The position numbers and the translations under genes were made by a program. The notes under the pieces are model-generated. The model saw only the letters and a program-made list of their open reading frames with translations, was not told where the DNA came from and ran no database searches. From the NCBI GenBank assembly GCA_013911345.1, contig JACETJ010000025.1:1-13268 (forward strand): a DNA stretch of 13,268 bases, given 5' to 3'. Below are positions 1-8,409 of the stretch, one piece after another. Within the stretch, counting starts at the first letter, position 1. Every line of letters begins with the position of its first letter. Source of the DNA: Congregibacter sp. (GTDB lineage Bacteria > Pseudomonadota > Gammaproteobacteria > Pseudomonadales > Halieaceae).

Positions 1-53
1 CTTTCAAGCAGTTTGCGGCGGTATGGTGAGGTCGAAGCGAGAATAAGGTCCAT
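1..53 (-). CDS. yceF: Maf/YceF-type nucleotide pyrophosphatase, N-terminal fragment
   Basis: Only the first 17 codons are in the window; the gene runs off the left edge. The reverse strand reads MDLILASTSPYRRKLLE, the Maf-family N-terminus with the conserved S-x-S-P-x-R-R motif that lines the nucleotide-binding site. Maf proteins hydrolyse nucleoside triphosphates to monophosphates; the YceF subfamily is known to act on m7GTP. The LILASTSPxRRxLLE form and the position divergent from yceD, as in E. coli, favour YceF over the paralogue YhdE. The start is ATG at 53 with an AGGTG ribosome binding site six bases upstream on that strand. I saw no clear promoter for it in 54-122. Assignment rests on only 17 residues plus synteny. 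Confidence 0.8.
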   Translation of the reverse strand, partial: MDLILASTSPYRRKLLE

Positions 54-122
54 GTGTCGCACCTGAAATGTGGTGAAAAGTCACTCTTTGAGGGTACGCC
101 ACACGTGGGCTGCAAGATCGCT

Positions 123-151
123 TTGACAGCCTATAGCACCGTCCGTATGAT
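123..151 (+). promoter_or_regulatory. sigma-70 promoter of the yceD-rpmF-fab operon
   Basis: A perfect -35 box TTGACA (123-128), an exact 17-base spacer and a -10 box TATGAT (146-151, five of six consensus) form one of the best promoters in the window. The following eight bases, CCGCGGCC, are all G/C. GC-rich discriminators are known to make promoters sensitive to ppGpp/DksA, as in ribosomal-protein operons, so growth-rate or stringent control is a reasonable inference. The yceD ATG begins nine bases after the -10 box, so the transcription start should fall at or within about three bases of the start codon. Confidence 0.8.
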
Positions 152-159
152 CCGCGGCC

Positions 160-690
160 ATGAAAACCGGGGCGTTGCCAAAACAGTTGGATCTGCGCGG
201 CCTGGCGGCCCGCGGAGTCGAGATCAATGGCACTGTATCACCTGAAGATCTGCCGCGGCTGGCAGACTCGGGTATGAGCATTGTCGGTTCGGGCTCTGCA
301 GCGTTCGATTTTCGGCGAGATGAGGAAGCCCGCTACATCGTCGCAGTGTCTGTTGAGGCCACAGTGGTGATGCAGTGCCAGAGATGTCTCAGCGACATGG
401 AGGTGCCACTAAGCAGTGCCTCCGTTATGGCTTGCGTGTGGAACGACGATGAAGCCGCGGCGTTACCGGCGACCTACGATCCTCTGATCGTGGATGATGC
501 CGCCGATTTGAGCGACATCGTGGAAGAGGAAATACTGTTGGCCATTCCGGTCTCGCCGATTCACGATGCCGAGTGTAAATCGGCAGCGCAACAGGCAGCA
601 TTGGAGGAGGACGGTGAGGGTTTGGTTTCGGTGGAGGAGGCCAGCGAGCGTGACAACCCGTTTGCGGTGTTGGAGCAGCTTAAATCCTGA
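160..690 (+). CDS. yceD: YceD family (DUF177) 23S rRNA accumulation protein
   Basis: The product is 176 residues, close to E. coli YceD (about 173). It has the family features: a C-x-x-C pair (Cys73 and Cys76, QCQRC), an acidic middle, the stretch EEEILLAIPVSPIHD and the C-terminal signature NPFAVLEQLK. DUF177 proteins are linked to 23S rRNA accumulation or processing in plants and bacteria; the exact biochemical role is not settled. It is nearly always next to rpmF, as here, which fits a role in large-subunit biogenesis. ATG 160 is chosen because the N-terminus aligns with E. coli YceD without extension. No Shine-Dalgarno is possible if transcription starts at the promoter at 123-151, so translation is probably leaderless. 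A 93-base gap with no clear signal separates it from rpmF. Confidence 0.9.
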   Translation: MKTGALPKQLDLRGLAARGVEINGTVSPEDLPRLADSGMSIVGSGSAAFDFRRDEEARYIVAVSVEATVVMQCQRCLSDMEVPLSSASVMACVWNDDEAAALPATYDPLIVDDAADLSDIVEEEILLAIPVSPIHDAECKSAAQQAALEEDGEGLVSVEEASERDNPFAVLEQLKS

Positions 691-783
691 TACCCCGGGG
701 GCGCGTATAGGTTACGTGCTCCCATTGTTTAAAGCGGTGCGGATTGGGTTCCGCGTCGAGTAGTTTTAACTAGGAGGCCAGTC

Positions 784-966
784 ATGGCTGTACAGCAGAA
801 TCGTAAGACTCGTTCCAAGAGGGGCATGCGTCGTGCGCACGACGCCATCGGTGGGCCCACGCTCACTGTTGATGAGACCTCTGGGGAGACCCGTCGTCGT
901 CACCACGTGAGTGCTGACGGTTTTTATCGCGGTAAAAAGGTAGTGGACACCGGCGACGACGAGTAA
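784..966 (+). CDS. rpmF: 50S ribosomal protein L32
   Basis: This 60-residue basic protein begins [20 protein letters not shown], nearly identical to E. coli L32, and ends with the conserved [14 protein letters not shown] block. L32 is a small protein of the large ribosomal subunit near the peptidyl-transferase region. This is the Cys-free type, without the zinc ribbon found in many other bacteria. A consensus AGGAGG ribosome binding site lies just upstream (772-777). The stop codon is only six bases before the TTG start of fabD. The usual downstream gene plsX is absent, so rpmF is directly linked to fatty-acid synthesis genes. Confidence 0.98.
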   Translation: MAVQQNRKTRSKRGMRRAHDAIGGPTLTVDETSGETRRRHHVSADGFYRGKKVVDTGDDE

Positions 967-972
967 TCGTTT

Positions 973-1911
973 TTGTCAGGGTACGCCTTTCTCTTCCCCG
1001 GCCAGGGGTCACAGTCCGTTGGCATGCTCTCGCAGGCCGCGGAACACTACACAGTGGTCGGAGACACCTTCGCCGAGGCCAGTAATGCCCTGGGTTATGA
1101 CCTGTGGGCGCTCGTCAGCCAAGGCCCCGAAGACCAGCTAACCCTCACTGAGTTCACTCAGCCCGCTATTTTGACTGCCAGCGTGGCGCTGTATCGGTGC
1201 TGGCAGCAGGAGGGCGGCCCGAGCCCCGAGTTTGTGGCCGGTCATAGTCTTGGCGAGTACTCCGCTTTGGTAGTCGCGGGCGCACTGTCCTTGAGGGACG
1301 CGGCGAGTTTAGTGCAAACCCGGGGGCGAGCCATGCAATCTGCGGTCCCGGCCGGAGAGGGTGCCATGGCCGCTGTGTTGGGATTAAGCGATGCCGTCAT
1401 CGACGAGATCTGCGTCACGCATTGCGACGACAACGCCTATGTGGGCGCAGTCAACTACAACTCTCCTGGTCAAGTCGTCATTGCAGGCCATGTAAAGGCG
1501 GTGGAAGCTGCAGGTGCTTTTATGAAGGAGGCGGGCGCCAAACGTGTATTGCCGCTGCCCGTTAGTGCGCCGTTTCACACCCCCCTGATGCAACCCGCGG
1601 CCGCCGTGATGGCCGAGGCATTCCAGACGGTAGAGCTCAGCGATGCATCGGTTCCTGTGATCAGCAATGTTGATGCCCAGCCTCACCGCAAGGCGATGGA
1701 AATCAGGCGACTCTTGGTCCGACAGGTGTCGGAACCGGTGATGTGGACGCAATGTGTGATGACGCTCCTAGAGGCTGGGTGTACCCGCTTCGCCGAGTGC
1801 GGCCCCGGCAAAGTATTAACTGGCTTGATCAAGCGTATTGATCGGTCCATCGAGTGCGCCACTTTGGGAGATCCTGAGGCGCTGAAAGTGGCCGCAACGG
1901 AGAGTGCCTGA
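973..1911 (+). CDS. fabD: malonyl-CoA:acyl carrier protein transacylase
   Basis: FabD moves the malonyl group from CoA to ACP, supplying the extender unit for type II fatty-acid synthesis in the cytosol. The 312-residue length equals the family norm. Visible elements are FPGQGSQ (8-14), the nucleophile motif GHSLGE (90-95, Ser92), Arg118 (TRGRAMQ), which binds the malonyl carboxylate, and His202 (PFH) of the Ser-His pair. The start is TTG at 973; the next residues SGYAFLFPGQG align with E. coli FabD from its first residue, so no later start fits. No Shine-Dalgarno is evident, and the TTG lies six bases after the rpmF stop, suggesting translational coupling. Its TGA shares one base with the fabG ATG. 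Confidence 0.97.
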   Translation: MSGYAFLFPGQGSQSVGMLSQAAEHYTVVGDTFAEASNALGYDLWALVSQGPEDQLTLTEFTQPAILTASVALYRCWQQEGGPSPEFVAGHSLGEYSALVVAGALSLRDAASLVQTRGRAMQSAVPAGEGAMAAVLGLSDAVIDEICVTHCDDNAYVGAVNYNSPGQVVIAGHVKAVEAAGAFMKEAGAKRVLPLPVSAPFHTPLMQPAAAVMAEAFQTVELSDASVPVISNVDAQPHRKAMEIRRLLVRQVSEPVMWTQCVMTLLEAGCTRFAECGPGKVLTGLIKRIDRSIECATLGDPEALKVAATESA

Positions 1912-2660
1912 TGAGCGATGGTGAAAAGGATGACAAGAGAGTAGCACTCGTCACCGGCGCGAGCCGGGGAATTGGCGCGGCCATTGCCCGGAAGTTGGCC
2001 GAGCAACATCTCACGGTGGTGGGGACCGCGACCAGCGAGGCCGGCGCTGCCGCTATCAGTGAAGCGCTCGGTGGGCTGGGCGGAATCGGTCAAGTACTGA
2101 ATGTGACCGATCCGGGCAGCGTTGACGCGCTCATTTCAGGTGTTCGCGAGGAGCACGGCGATCCGCTTGTGCTGATTAACAACGCAGGTATTACTAAAGA
2201 CAACATACTGATGCGCATGAAAGAGGACGAGTGGCAGCAGGTTATTGATACCAACCTCACGGCGCTGTATCGGCTCAGCAAGGCGTGCTTGCGCGGCATG
2301 ACCAAAGCCCGGTGGGGGCGAATCATTAACGTTACGTCCGTGGTTGGGTCCATGGGCAACGCGGGGCAGAGTAATTACGCGGCAACAAAAGCGGGCGCAG
2401 AGGGCATGGCGCGCTCTCTTGCCAGAGAGCTGGGCTCACGGTCTGTGACCGTCAACTGCATTGCGCCCGGGTTCATAGATACCGACATGACCCGCGCTCT
2501 CGCTGAAGAGCAACGGGATATCCTGCAGAGCCAGATTCCATTGGGTCGACTGGGCTCCCCCGACGACGTGGCAGCGGCTGTCGCCTTTCTGGCGAGTGAT
2601 GCTGCGCAATATATTACCGGTGAGACGTTGCATGTGAATGGCGGTCTTTACATGGGCTGA
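1911..2660 (+). CDS. fabG: 3-oxoacyl-[acyl-carrier-protein] reductase
   Basis: FabG carries out the NADPH-dependent reduction of beta-ketoacyl-ACP, the first reduction of each elongation cycle. It is a short-chain dehydrogenase of 249 residues (E. coli 244). It shows TGASRGIG (15-22) for the dinucleotide, NNAG (90-93), and the catalytic set Asn115, Ser143, Tyr156 and Lys160 (NYAATK). The C-terminus ITGETLHVNGGLYMG matches FabG rather than other members of this large superfamily. The N-terminus is about five residues longer than in E. coli. The start codon overlaps the fabD stop by one base, with a GGAG just upstream, so the two are probably coupled. A 117-base gap holding a candidate promoter separates it from acpP. 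Confidence 0.97.
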   Translation: MSDGEKDDKRVALVTGASRGIGAAIARKLAEQHLTVVGTATSEAGAAAISEALGGLGGIGQVLNVTDPGSVDALISGVREEHGDPLVLINNAGITKDNILMRMKEDEWQQVIDTNLTALYRLSKACLRGMTKARWGRIINVTSVVGSMGNAGQSNYAATKAGAEGMARSLARELGSRSVTVNCIAPGFIDTDMTRALAEEQRDILQSQIPLGRLGSPDDVAAAVAFLASDAAQYITGETLHVNGGLYMG

Positions 2661-2694
2661 GCTACGCTATCAAGGGTCGAATATCCGTCAAAAA

Positions 2695-2727
2695 GGGTTT
2701 TACTTGTGGCAAAAGCTTGTAAAATCC
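2695..2727 (+). promoter_or_regulatory. candidate acpP promoter within an inverted repeat
   Basis: In the 117-base fabG-acpP gap a -10-like box TAAAAT (2720-2725) lies 53 bases upstream of the acpP ATG. A poor -35-like TTTTAC (2698-2703) lies 16 bases before it. Both boxes lie in the arms of a dyad: GGGTTTTAC (2695-2703) and GTAAAATCC (2719-2727) match as an inverted repeat at eight of nine positions, 15 bases apart. A separate acpP promoter would make sense because ACP is needed in large excess over the enzymes. The dyad could be an operator; I do not recognise it as a FadR, FabR or PsrA site. The promoter call rests mainly on the -10 box and the position. Confidence 0.4.
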
Positions 2728-2777
2728 ACCGCGTTTGGGCCTAGCGCCCGACGACAACCGGGAGCAAAGAGCACGTC

Positions 2778-3014
2778 ATGAGCAATATTGAAGATCGAGT
2801 GAAGAAAATTGTCGCCGAGCAATTGGGCGTCAAAGAAGAGGAAGTCAAGGCAGAGGCGTCATTCGTTGATGATCTCGGAGCAGATTCCCTCGACACAGTA
2901 GAGCTGGTCATGGCGCTCGAGGAAGAATTCGAGACCGAAATCCCTGACGAAGAGGCAGAAAAGATTACCACCGTTCAGCTGGCGATCGATTACATCAATA
3001 CCAACCTCGCCTGA
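2778..3014 (+). CDS. acpP: acyl carrier protein
   Basis: AcpP is the small acidic carrier to which all fatty-acid intermediates are attached through 4'-phosphopantetheine. The product has 78 residues, the usual length, with the invariant D-S-L attachment motif ([10 protein letters not shown]) and Ser37 as the modified residue. Helix II ([16 protein letters not shown]), which partner enzymes recognise, is intact. A GGGAG lies 13 bases upstream of the ATG, a somewhat long spacing. acpP sits between fabG and fabF in the usual order, but it is bracketed by a candidate promoter and a strong terminator, so it may be made largely from its own short transcript. Confidence 0.98.
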   Translation: MSNIEDRVKKIVAEQLGVKEEEVKAEASFVDDLGADSLDTVELVMALEEEFETEIPDEEAEKITTVQLAIDYINTNLA

Positions 3015-3039
3015 GCGGGTCTCAGCAACTGAATACCGG

Positions 3040-3070
3040 GGCCGCTCTGCTCACGCAGCGCGGCCTTTTT
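3040..3070 (+). terminator. intrinsic terminator after acpP
   Basis: GGCCGC (3040-3045) pairs with GCGGCC (3060-3065). Inside it CTGC (3047-3050) pairs with GCAG (3055-3058) around the loop TCAC, with one mismatched pair between the two helices. Five T follow at once. This is a strong Rho-independent terminator 25 bases after the acpP stop. It should limit read-through into fabF, so fabF expression depends on leakage or on its own promoter. Confidence 0.88.
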
Positions 3071-3186
3071 CGTTTTGATGATGGTCCAAACGTGTTGACA
3101 TCATTTCGTCTGACGCCGCGACCAAAAGACCGAATGTCAGGTTGACCAAAGCTAACGCAAACCTAAAGGGGCAGAAGGGGTGCATC

Positions 3187-4428
3187 ATGAAAGGCAATAG
3201 AGTGGTCGTTACCGGCATGGGAGCCGTTACGCCATTGGGCTTGGATGTGGATTCTAGCTGGGCAGGAATCTGCGACGGGCGCAGCGGCGCTGCGATGATT
3301 GACCAGTTCGACGCGTCGGCCTTCACTACACGCTTTAGTGCCAGCGTGAAAAACTTTAGCGTTGAGGGGTATCTCGAAGCGCGTGATGCCAGGCGTATGG
3401 ATCCGTTCATTCAGTTTGGCATGGTGGCGGGCATTCAGGCGTTCAGAGACTCGGGACTCGAGGTCACGGACGCCACCGCCGCGCGAATTGGTTGCGCGAT
3501 AGGTTCGGGCATCGGCGGTATTGGCTCTATCGAAGATACTGCGATGCTAGTCGATCAAAAGGGCCCAAAGCGGATCTCGCCTTTTTTTGTGCCCGGCGCC
3601 ATCATTAACATGATCGCTGGGAATCTGTCGATTCTCTATAACTTGCAGGGCCCCAATATTGCGGTGGTTACCGCCTGCACCACCGGCACCCATAACATTG
3701 GGCTTGGCGCGCGCATGATTGCCGCAGGCGATGTGGACGCCATGCTGGTCGGCGGTGCGGAGATGGCCACGACCCCAGTCGGTATTGGTGGGTTTGCCGC
3801 CGCACGAGCGCTATCCACGCGCAACGATGACCCCGAGCGAGCCTCGCGGCCCTGGGATGCGGATCGCGACGGCTTCGTGCTCGGCGATGGTGCTGGCGTA
3901 CTCATGCTTGAATCGCTTGATAGTGCGACAGCTCGGGGGGCTCGTATTTATTGCGAGTTGACCGGATTTGGCATGAGTGGTGATGCGTATCACATGACCT
4001 CACCGCCCGAGGACGGTCGTGGAGCGGCTGCATCGATGCAGCAGGCGCTTAATGATGCGGGGCTGTCGAAAGAGGACATCGATTATGTCAATGCGCACGG
4101 TACGTCGACTGAAGCCGGGGATCTGGCAGAGTCACTGGCGCTCAAGAGTGTGTTCGGCTCTCACGCGCCTCGCTTGGCAGTGAGTTCGACAAAATCCATG
4201 ATCGGGCACCTGCTGGGAGCAGCCGGTTCGGTCGAGGCGATTCTGACGATACTGGCGCTCCGAGATAATGTCGCGCCGCCAACGATTAATCTTGATAACC
4301 CCGGCGAGGGGTGTGATCTCAACTACGTGCCTCATCACGCGCAAGAGCGCCAGATCCGACACGCTCTGTCCAACTCCTTTGGTTTTGGTGGCACCAACGG
4401 CTCTCTGATTTTCAGTGAGTTGAACTGA
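3187..4428 (+). CDS. fabF: 3-oxoacyl-[acyl-carrier-protein] synthase II
   Basis: FabF condenses malonyl-ACP with acyl-ACP; in E. coli it also controls temperature-dependent unsaturated fatty-acid elongation. From ATG 3187 the protein is 413 residues, the same as E. coli FabF. The thiolase-fold active site is complete: Cys164 (TACTTG), His304 (NAHGTST), Lys336 (STKSM) and His341 (GHLLGAAG), and GFGGTNGS stands near the C-terminus. An upstream in-frame TTG at 3142 would add 15 residues. I prefer 3187 because [12 protein letters not shown] aligns with the family start and AAGGGG lies at good spacing. The gene follows the acpP terminator, and I could not find a convincing promoter in 3071-3186. 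pabC begins 14 bases after the stop. Confidence 0.96.
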   Translation: MKGNRVVVTGMGAVTPLGLDVDSSWAGICDGRSGAAMIDQFDASAFTTRFSASVKNFSVEGYLEARDARRMDPFIQFGMVAGIQAFRDSGLEVTDATAARIGCAIGSGIGGIGSIEDTAMLVDQKGPKRISPFFVPGAIINMIAGNLSILYNLQGPNIAVVTACTTGTHNIGLGARMIAAGDVDAMLVGGAEMATTPVGIGGFAAARALSTRNDDPERASRPWDADRDGFVLGDGAGVLMLESLDSATARGARIYCELTGFGMSGDAYHMTSPPEDGRGAAASMQQALNDAGLSKEDIDYVNAHGTSTEAGDLAESLALKSVFGSHAPRLAVSSTKSMIGHLLGAAGSVEAILTILALRDNVAPPTINLDNPGEGCDLNYVPHHAQERQIRHALSNSFGFGGTNGSLIFSELN

Positions 4429-4442
4429 GCGCCCGTCGGAGC

Positions 4443-5270
4443 ATGTCGTTAACCTGGGTCGATGGAGTTGCCGGCGACACGGTTCCCGCAGATGACCGAG
4501 GATTGAACTATGCCGACGGCGCTTTCGAAACACTGTCCTGTGATGAGGGGCGCATCTGGCACGAGGATCTTCACCTAAGTCGGCTGATTCGAGCGCTCAG
4601 GGCGTTACAGGTAGTGGGTGCCGCTGACTTGGGTGCACGCATCTTTGAGGAAGCAGGACACTGCCTCAAGACAGCTCGACATACAGGGATCGCTCGCTTG
4701 ACGGTGACCCGGGGCTCAGGGCCTCGGGGGTATACACCGCCAGAGGTATCTCAGCTACGGTCTATTTTGCGTGCCTATCCCAGCCCAGGCTCCTCACCAT
4801 CCCAATTGCGATGCGGTATCGCTGCGACTCGCTGGGCGACACAGCCACAGTTTGCGGGTTTAAAGCTTCTGGCCCGAACGGAGCAGGTGGTGGCCGCCGC
4901 GGAGGCGGCAACTGGCGGCTGGGATGACATGGTGATGATGGACAGCGATGACCAGGTAATCTCGAGCAGTCGAGCCAATCTGTTTATGCTTTTTGGCAAG
5001 CAGGTAGCGACCCCTTGCTTGGACCGTTGCGGTATCGCCGGCACGCGACGCGAAATACTGCTCAATAAAATCTTGCCGGCCATGGATTACACCGCGGACA
5101 TCAGGCCGATTTCTCTGGCGGAATGCTTGACTGCAGATGCATTGATTACCACCAACTCCGTCTCCTGGATCACGCCAGTGACGCAGCTAGGTGAGTCTCC
5201 GCTGGACTCTCCTGCCGGAACGGAATGGGTAGCAGCGTTGCGACGCGCGATCGTGGAGCAGATTGCGTGA
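4443..5270 (+). CDS. pabC: 4-amino-4-deoxychorismate lyase, with altered cofactor site
   Basis: PabC is a pyridoxal-phosphate enzyme of fold type IV that cleaves aminodeoxychorismate to p-aminobenzoate and pyruvate for folate synthesis. The 275-residue product starts MSLTWVDG, with DDRGLNYADGAFET (17-30), the RGSGPRGY loop (90-97) and the PLP lysine Lys141 in AGLKLLARTEQV. The position after fabF and before mltG is typical for PabC. Unusual: an ungapped alignment from the catalytic Lys puts Ser174 (VISSSRANLF) where E. coli has Glu173 (VTECCAANLF), the residue that anchors the pyridine nitrogen of PLP. The enzyme may be weakened, retuned or divergent. The only Shine-Dalgarno-like GGAG ends one base before the ATG, too close for good use. 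The stop overlaps the mltG start by four bases. Confidence 0.87.
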   Translation: MSLTWVDGVAGDTVPADDRGLNYADGAFETLSCDEGRIWHEDLHLSRLIRALRALQVVGAADLGARIFEEAGHCLKTARHTGIARLTVTRGSGPRGYTPPEVSQLRSILRAYPSPGSSPSQLRCGIAATRWATQPQFAGLKLLARTEQVVAAAEAATGGWDDMVMMDSDDQVISSSRANLFMLFGKQVATPCLDRCGIAGTRREILLNKILPAMDYTADIRPISLAECLTADALITTNSVSWITPVTQLGESPLDSPAGTEWVAALRRAIVEQIA

Positions 5271-6307
5271 GCAAAAAGTTAATCGTTTTGGTTTTTGTAT
5301 TGTCTGTAGTCGCCTTCGCCGGAAGTGCGCTGCGCCTGTCTGCGCTGTGGGACCAACCCCTCGCGCTCCCGGCAGAGGGGGCTATCGTGACGGTGGCTAG
5401 AGGAGAAAGCCTGAGGCAGGTGCTAGAACGGGCCGAAAAACGCCAGTGGTTAAGGCAGAGCAACTGGGTTGGTTGGCTGGCCCGCTGGCAGGGTTTGGAT
5501 GAGCAGATTCAAGCGGGTGAGTTTGCCGTCAATCCACCTCTAACCGCGGGTGAATTTATTGCGAAGTTGGCTGCAGGAGGGGTGGTGCGCTATCGCGTGA
5601 CCTTGCCGGAGGGCATCACGCTTGCCGAGGCGATTCAGGCCTTGCATCGAGAGCCCGCACTCACCAAAACGCCTCTTGCCGAATTGTCGTCTGCGTTGCT
5701 GACAATGACCGAGCGCGAGGACTCGGCGGAGGGTTTTTTTCTACCCGAGACCTGGTCTTACATCCGCGGCGACTCGGACCTCGATATTCTGAGAAGATCA
5801 CACGTCGCGATGAACGAGTTGTTGGCGGATTTATGGGCAAGCCGCTCTGAGGATTCGGTGCTTGTATCTCCTTACGCAGCGTTAATATTGGCCTCGATCG
5901 TCGAAAAAGAGACCGGGGTGGCGGGTGAGCGGGCGCAAATTGCCGGCGTGTTCTTGCGCCGACTCGAGAAAGGCATGCGTTTGCAGACCGACCCTACGGT
6001 CATTTATGGTCTCGGGGACGACTATGACGGCGATTTAAAGCGGCGACACTTGCGAGACACCACTAACCCCTACAACACCTATGCCATTAAGGGGCTTCCT
6101 CCGACCCCAATAGCGTTACCCGGCGAGGCAGCGTTGCGAGCTGTGTTTTCTCCTGATGACAACGCGTCCCTGTATTTTGTCGCCAAGGGTGATGGCTCCC
6201 ATGCGTTCAGCGCAACGCTCAAAGAGCACGAGGAAAACGTGCGCCGCTACCAATTGACCCGGCGGGGCGACTATCGCTCTTCGCCCGGCAGTCCGGACGG
6301 TCAGTAG
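5267..6307 (+). CDS. mltG: endolytic murein transglycosylase MltG (YceG family)
   Basis: MltG is an inner-membrane lytic transglycosylase that cuts nascent glycan strands and sets their length. From GTG 5267 it has 346 residues (E. coli 340). There is one N-terminal transmembrane segment (about residues 4-24, LIVLVFVLSVVAFAGSAL), then a LysM-like region (near 40-105), then the catalytic YceG domain with SIVEKET (210-216), which holds the catalytic Glu, and RLQTDPTVIYG (238-248). NPYNTY and GLPPTPI (267-283) are also conserved. The GTG start overlaps the pabC stop (GTGA) and has GGAG eight bases upstream. An earlier in-frame ATG at 5225 lies inside pabC and would put 14 polar residues before the membrane segment, so I reject it. 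Confidence 0.94.
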   Translation: MSKKLIVLVFVLSVVAFAGSALRLSALWDQPLALPAEGAIVTVARGESLRQVLERAEKRQWLRQSNWVGWLARWQGLDEQIQAGEFAVNPPLTAGEFIAKLAAGGVVRYRVTLPEGITLAEAIQALHREPALTKTPLAELSSALLTMTEREDSAEGFFLPETWSYIRGDSDLDILRRSHVAMNELLADLWASRSEDSVLVSPYAALILASIVEKETGVAGERAQIAGVFLRRLEKGMRLQTDPTVIYGLGDDYDGDLKRRHLRDTTNPYNTYAIKGLPPTPIALPGEAALRAVFSPDDNASLYFVAKGDGSHAFSATLKEHEENVRRYQLTRRGDYRSSPGSPDGQ

Positions 6308-7949
<1,642 letters not shown>

Positions 7950-7958
7950 GGTACAGCC

Positions 7959-8303
7959 ATGAGCGATGCCGACAACCAATCTGTGCTGACGCTGACCATT
8001 CAGGACAAGGCCGTACTTTATGGCGCGTACATGTCGTTCTTGAAGAATGGCGGGCTATTTGTCCCCACCACGCGATCTTATCGACTTGGAGATGAGGTAT
8101 TTCTGTTGCTGAGCCTGATGGATGAGCCGGAGAAGCTGCCGGTGGCTGGCCGGGTAGTTTGGATTACTCCGAAAGGTGCGCAAGGCAATCGGCAGGCTGG
8201 CATCGGCATCGAGTTTTCTGACCAGGACGCGGGGATAACGGCAACAATCGAGAATTATCTTGGCGGTTCATTAGGTTCAGACAGGGTGACCCACACGCTC
8301 TAG
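7959..8303 (+). CDS. pilZ: type IV pilus protein PilZ
   Basis: A 114-residue single-domain protein, closely similar to Pseudomonas PilZ as I remember it: IQDKAVLYGAYMSFLKNGGLFVP, then LGDEVFLLLSLMDEPEKLPVAGRVVWITPKGAQGNR. This founding PilZ type is needed for type IV pilus assembly and acts with PilB and FimX. It lacks the RxxxR and D/NxSxxG motifs that bind c-di-GMP in other PilZ domains, consistent with the known non-binding PilZ. AAGG over the holB stop serves as ribosome binding site. In Pseudomonas tatD follows pilZ; here a 568-base gap without a protein gene follows. Presence of pilZ implies that the organism makes type IV pili. Confidence 0.93.
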   Translation: MSDADNQSVLTLTIQDKAVLYGAYMSFLKNGGLFVPTTRSYRLGDEVFLLLSLMDEPEKLPVAGRVVWITPKGAQGNRQAGIGIEFSDQDAGITATIENYLGGSLGSDRVTHTL

Positions 8304-8409
8304 CGGCATGCTGCGCTCTTGTAACTGAGTTGAGATCTCGCGGCGTTGTCGGGCAATCCCTGCGGCGGCGGTTTGAGTCGGCGCTCTTCGAATTATCCTC
8401 AGACTACTG

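Noticed and set aside
3095..3147. TTGACA at 3095-3100 and TTGACC at 3142-3147 as fabF promoters
   Set aside because: The first has no -10-like hexamer at 15-19 bases. The second pairs only with TAAAGG and would start about ten bases before the fabF ATG.
3142..3186. Longer fabF form starting at TTG 3142
   Set aside because: The extra 15 residues have no counterpart in FabF; ATG 3187 has a ribosome binding site and gives the usual 413 residues.
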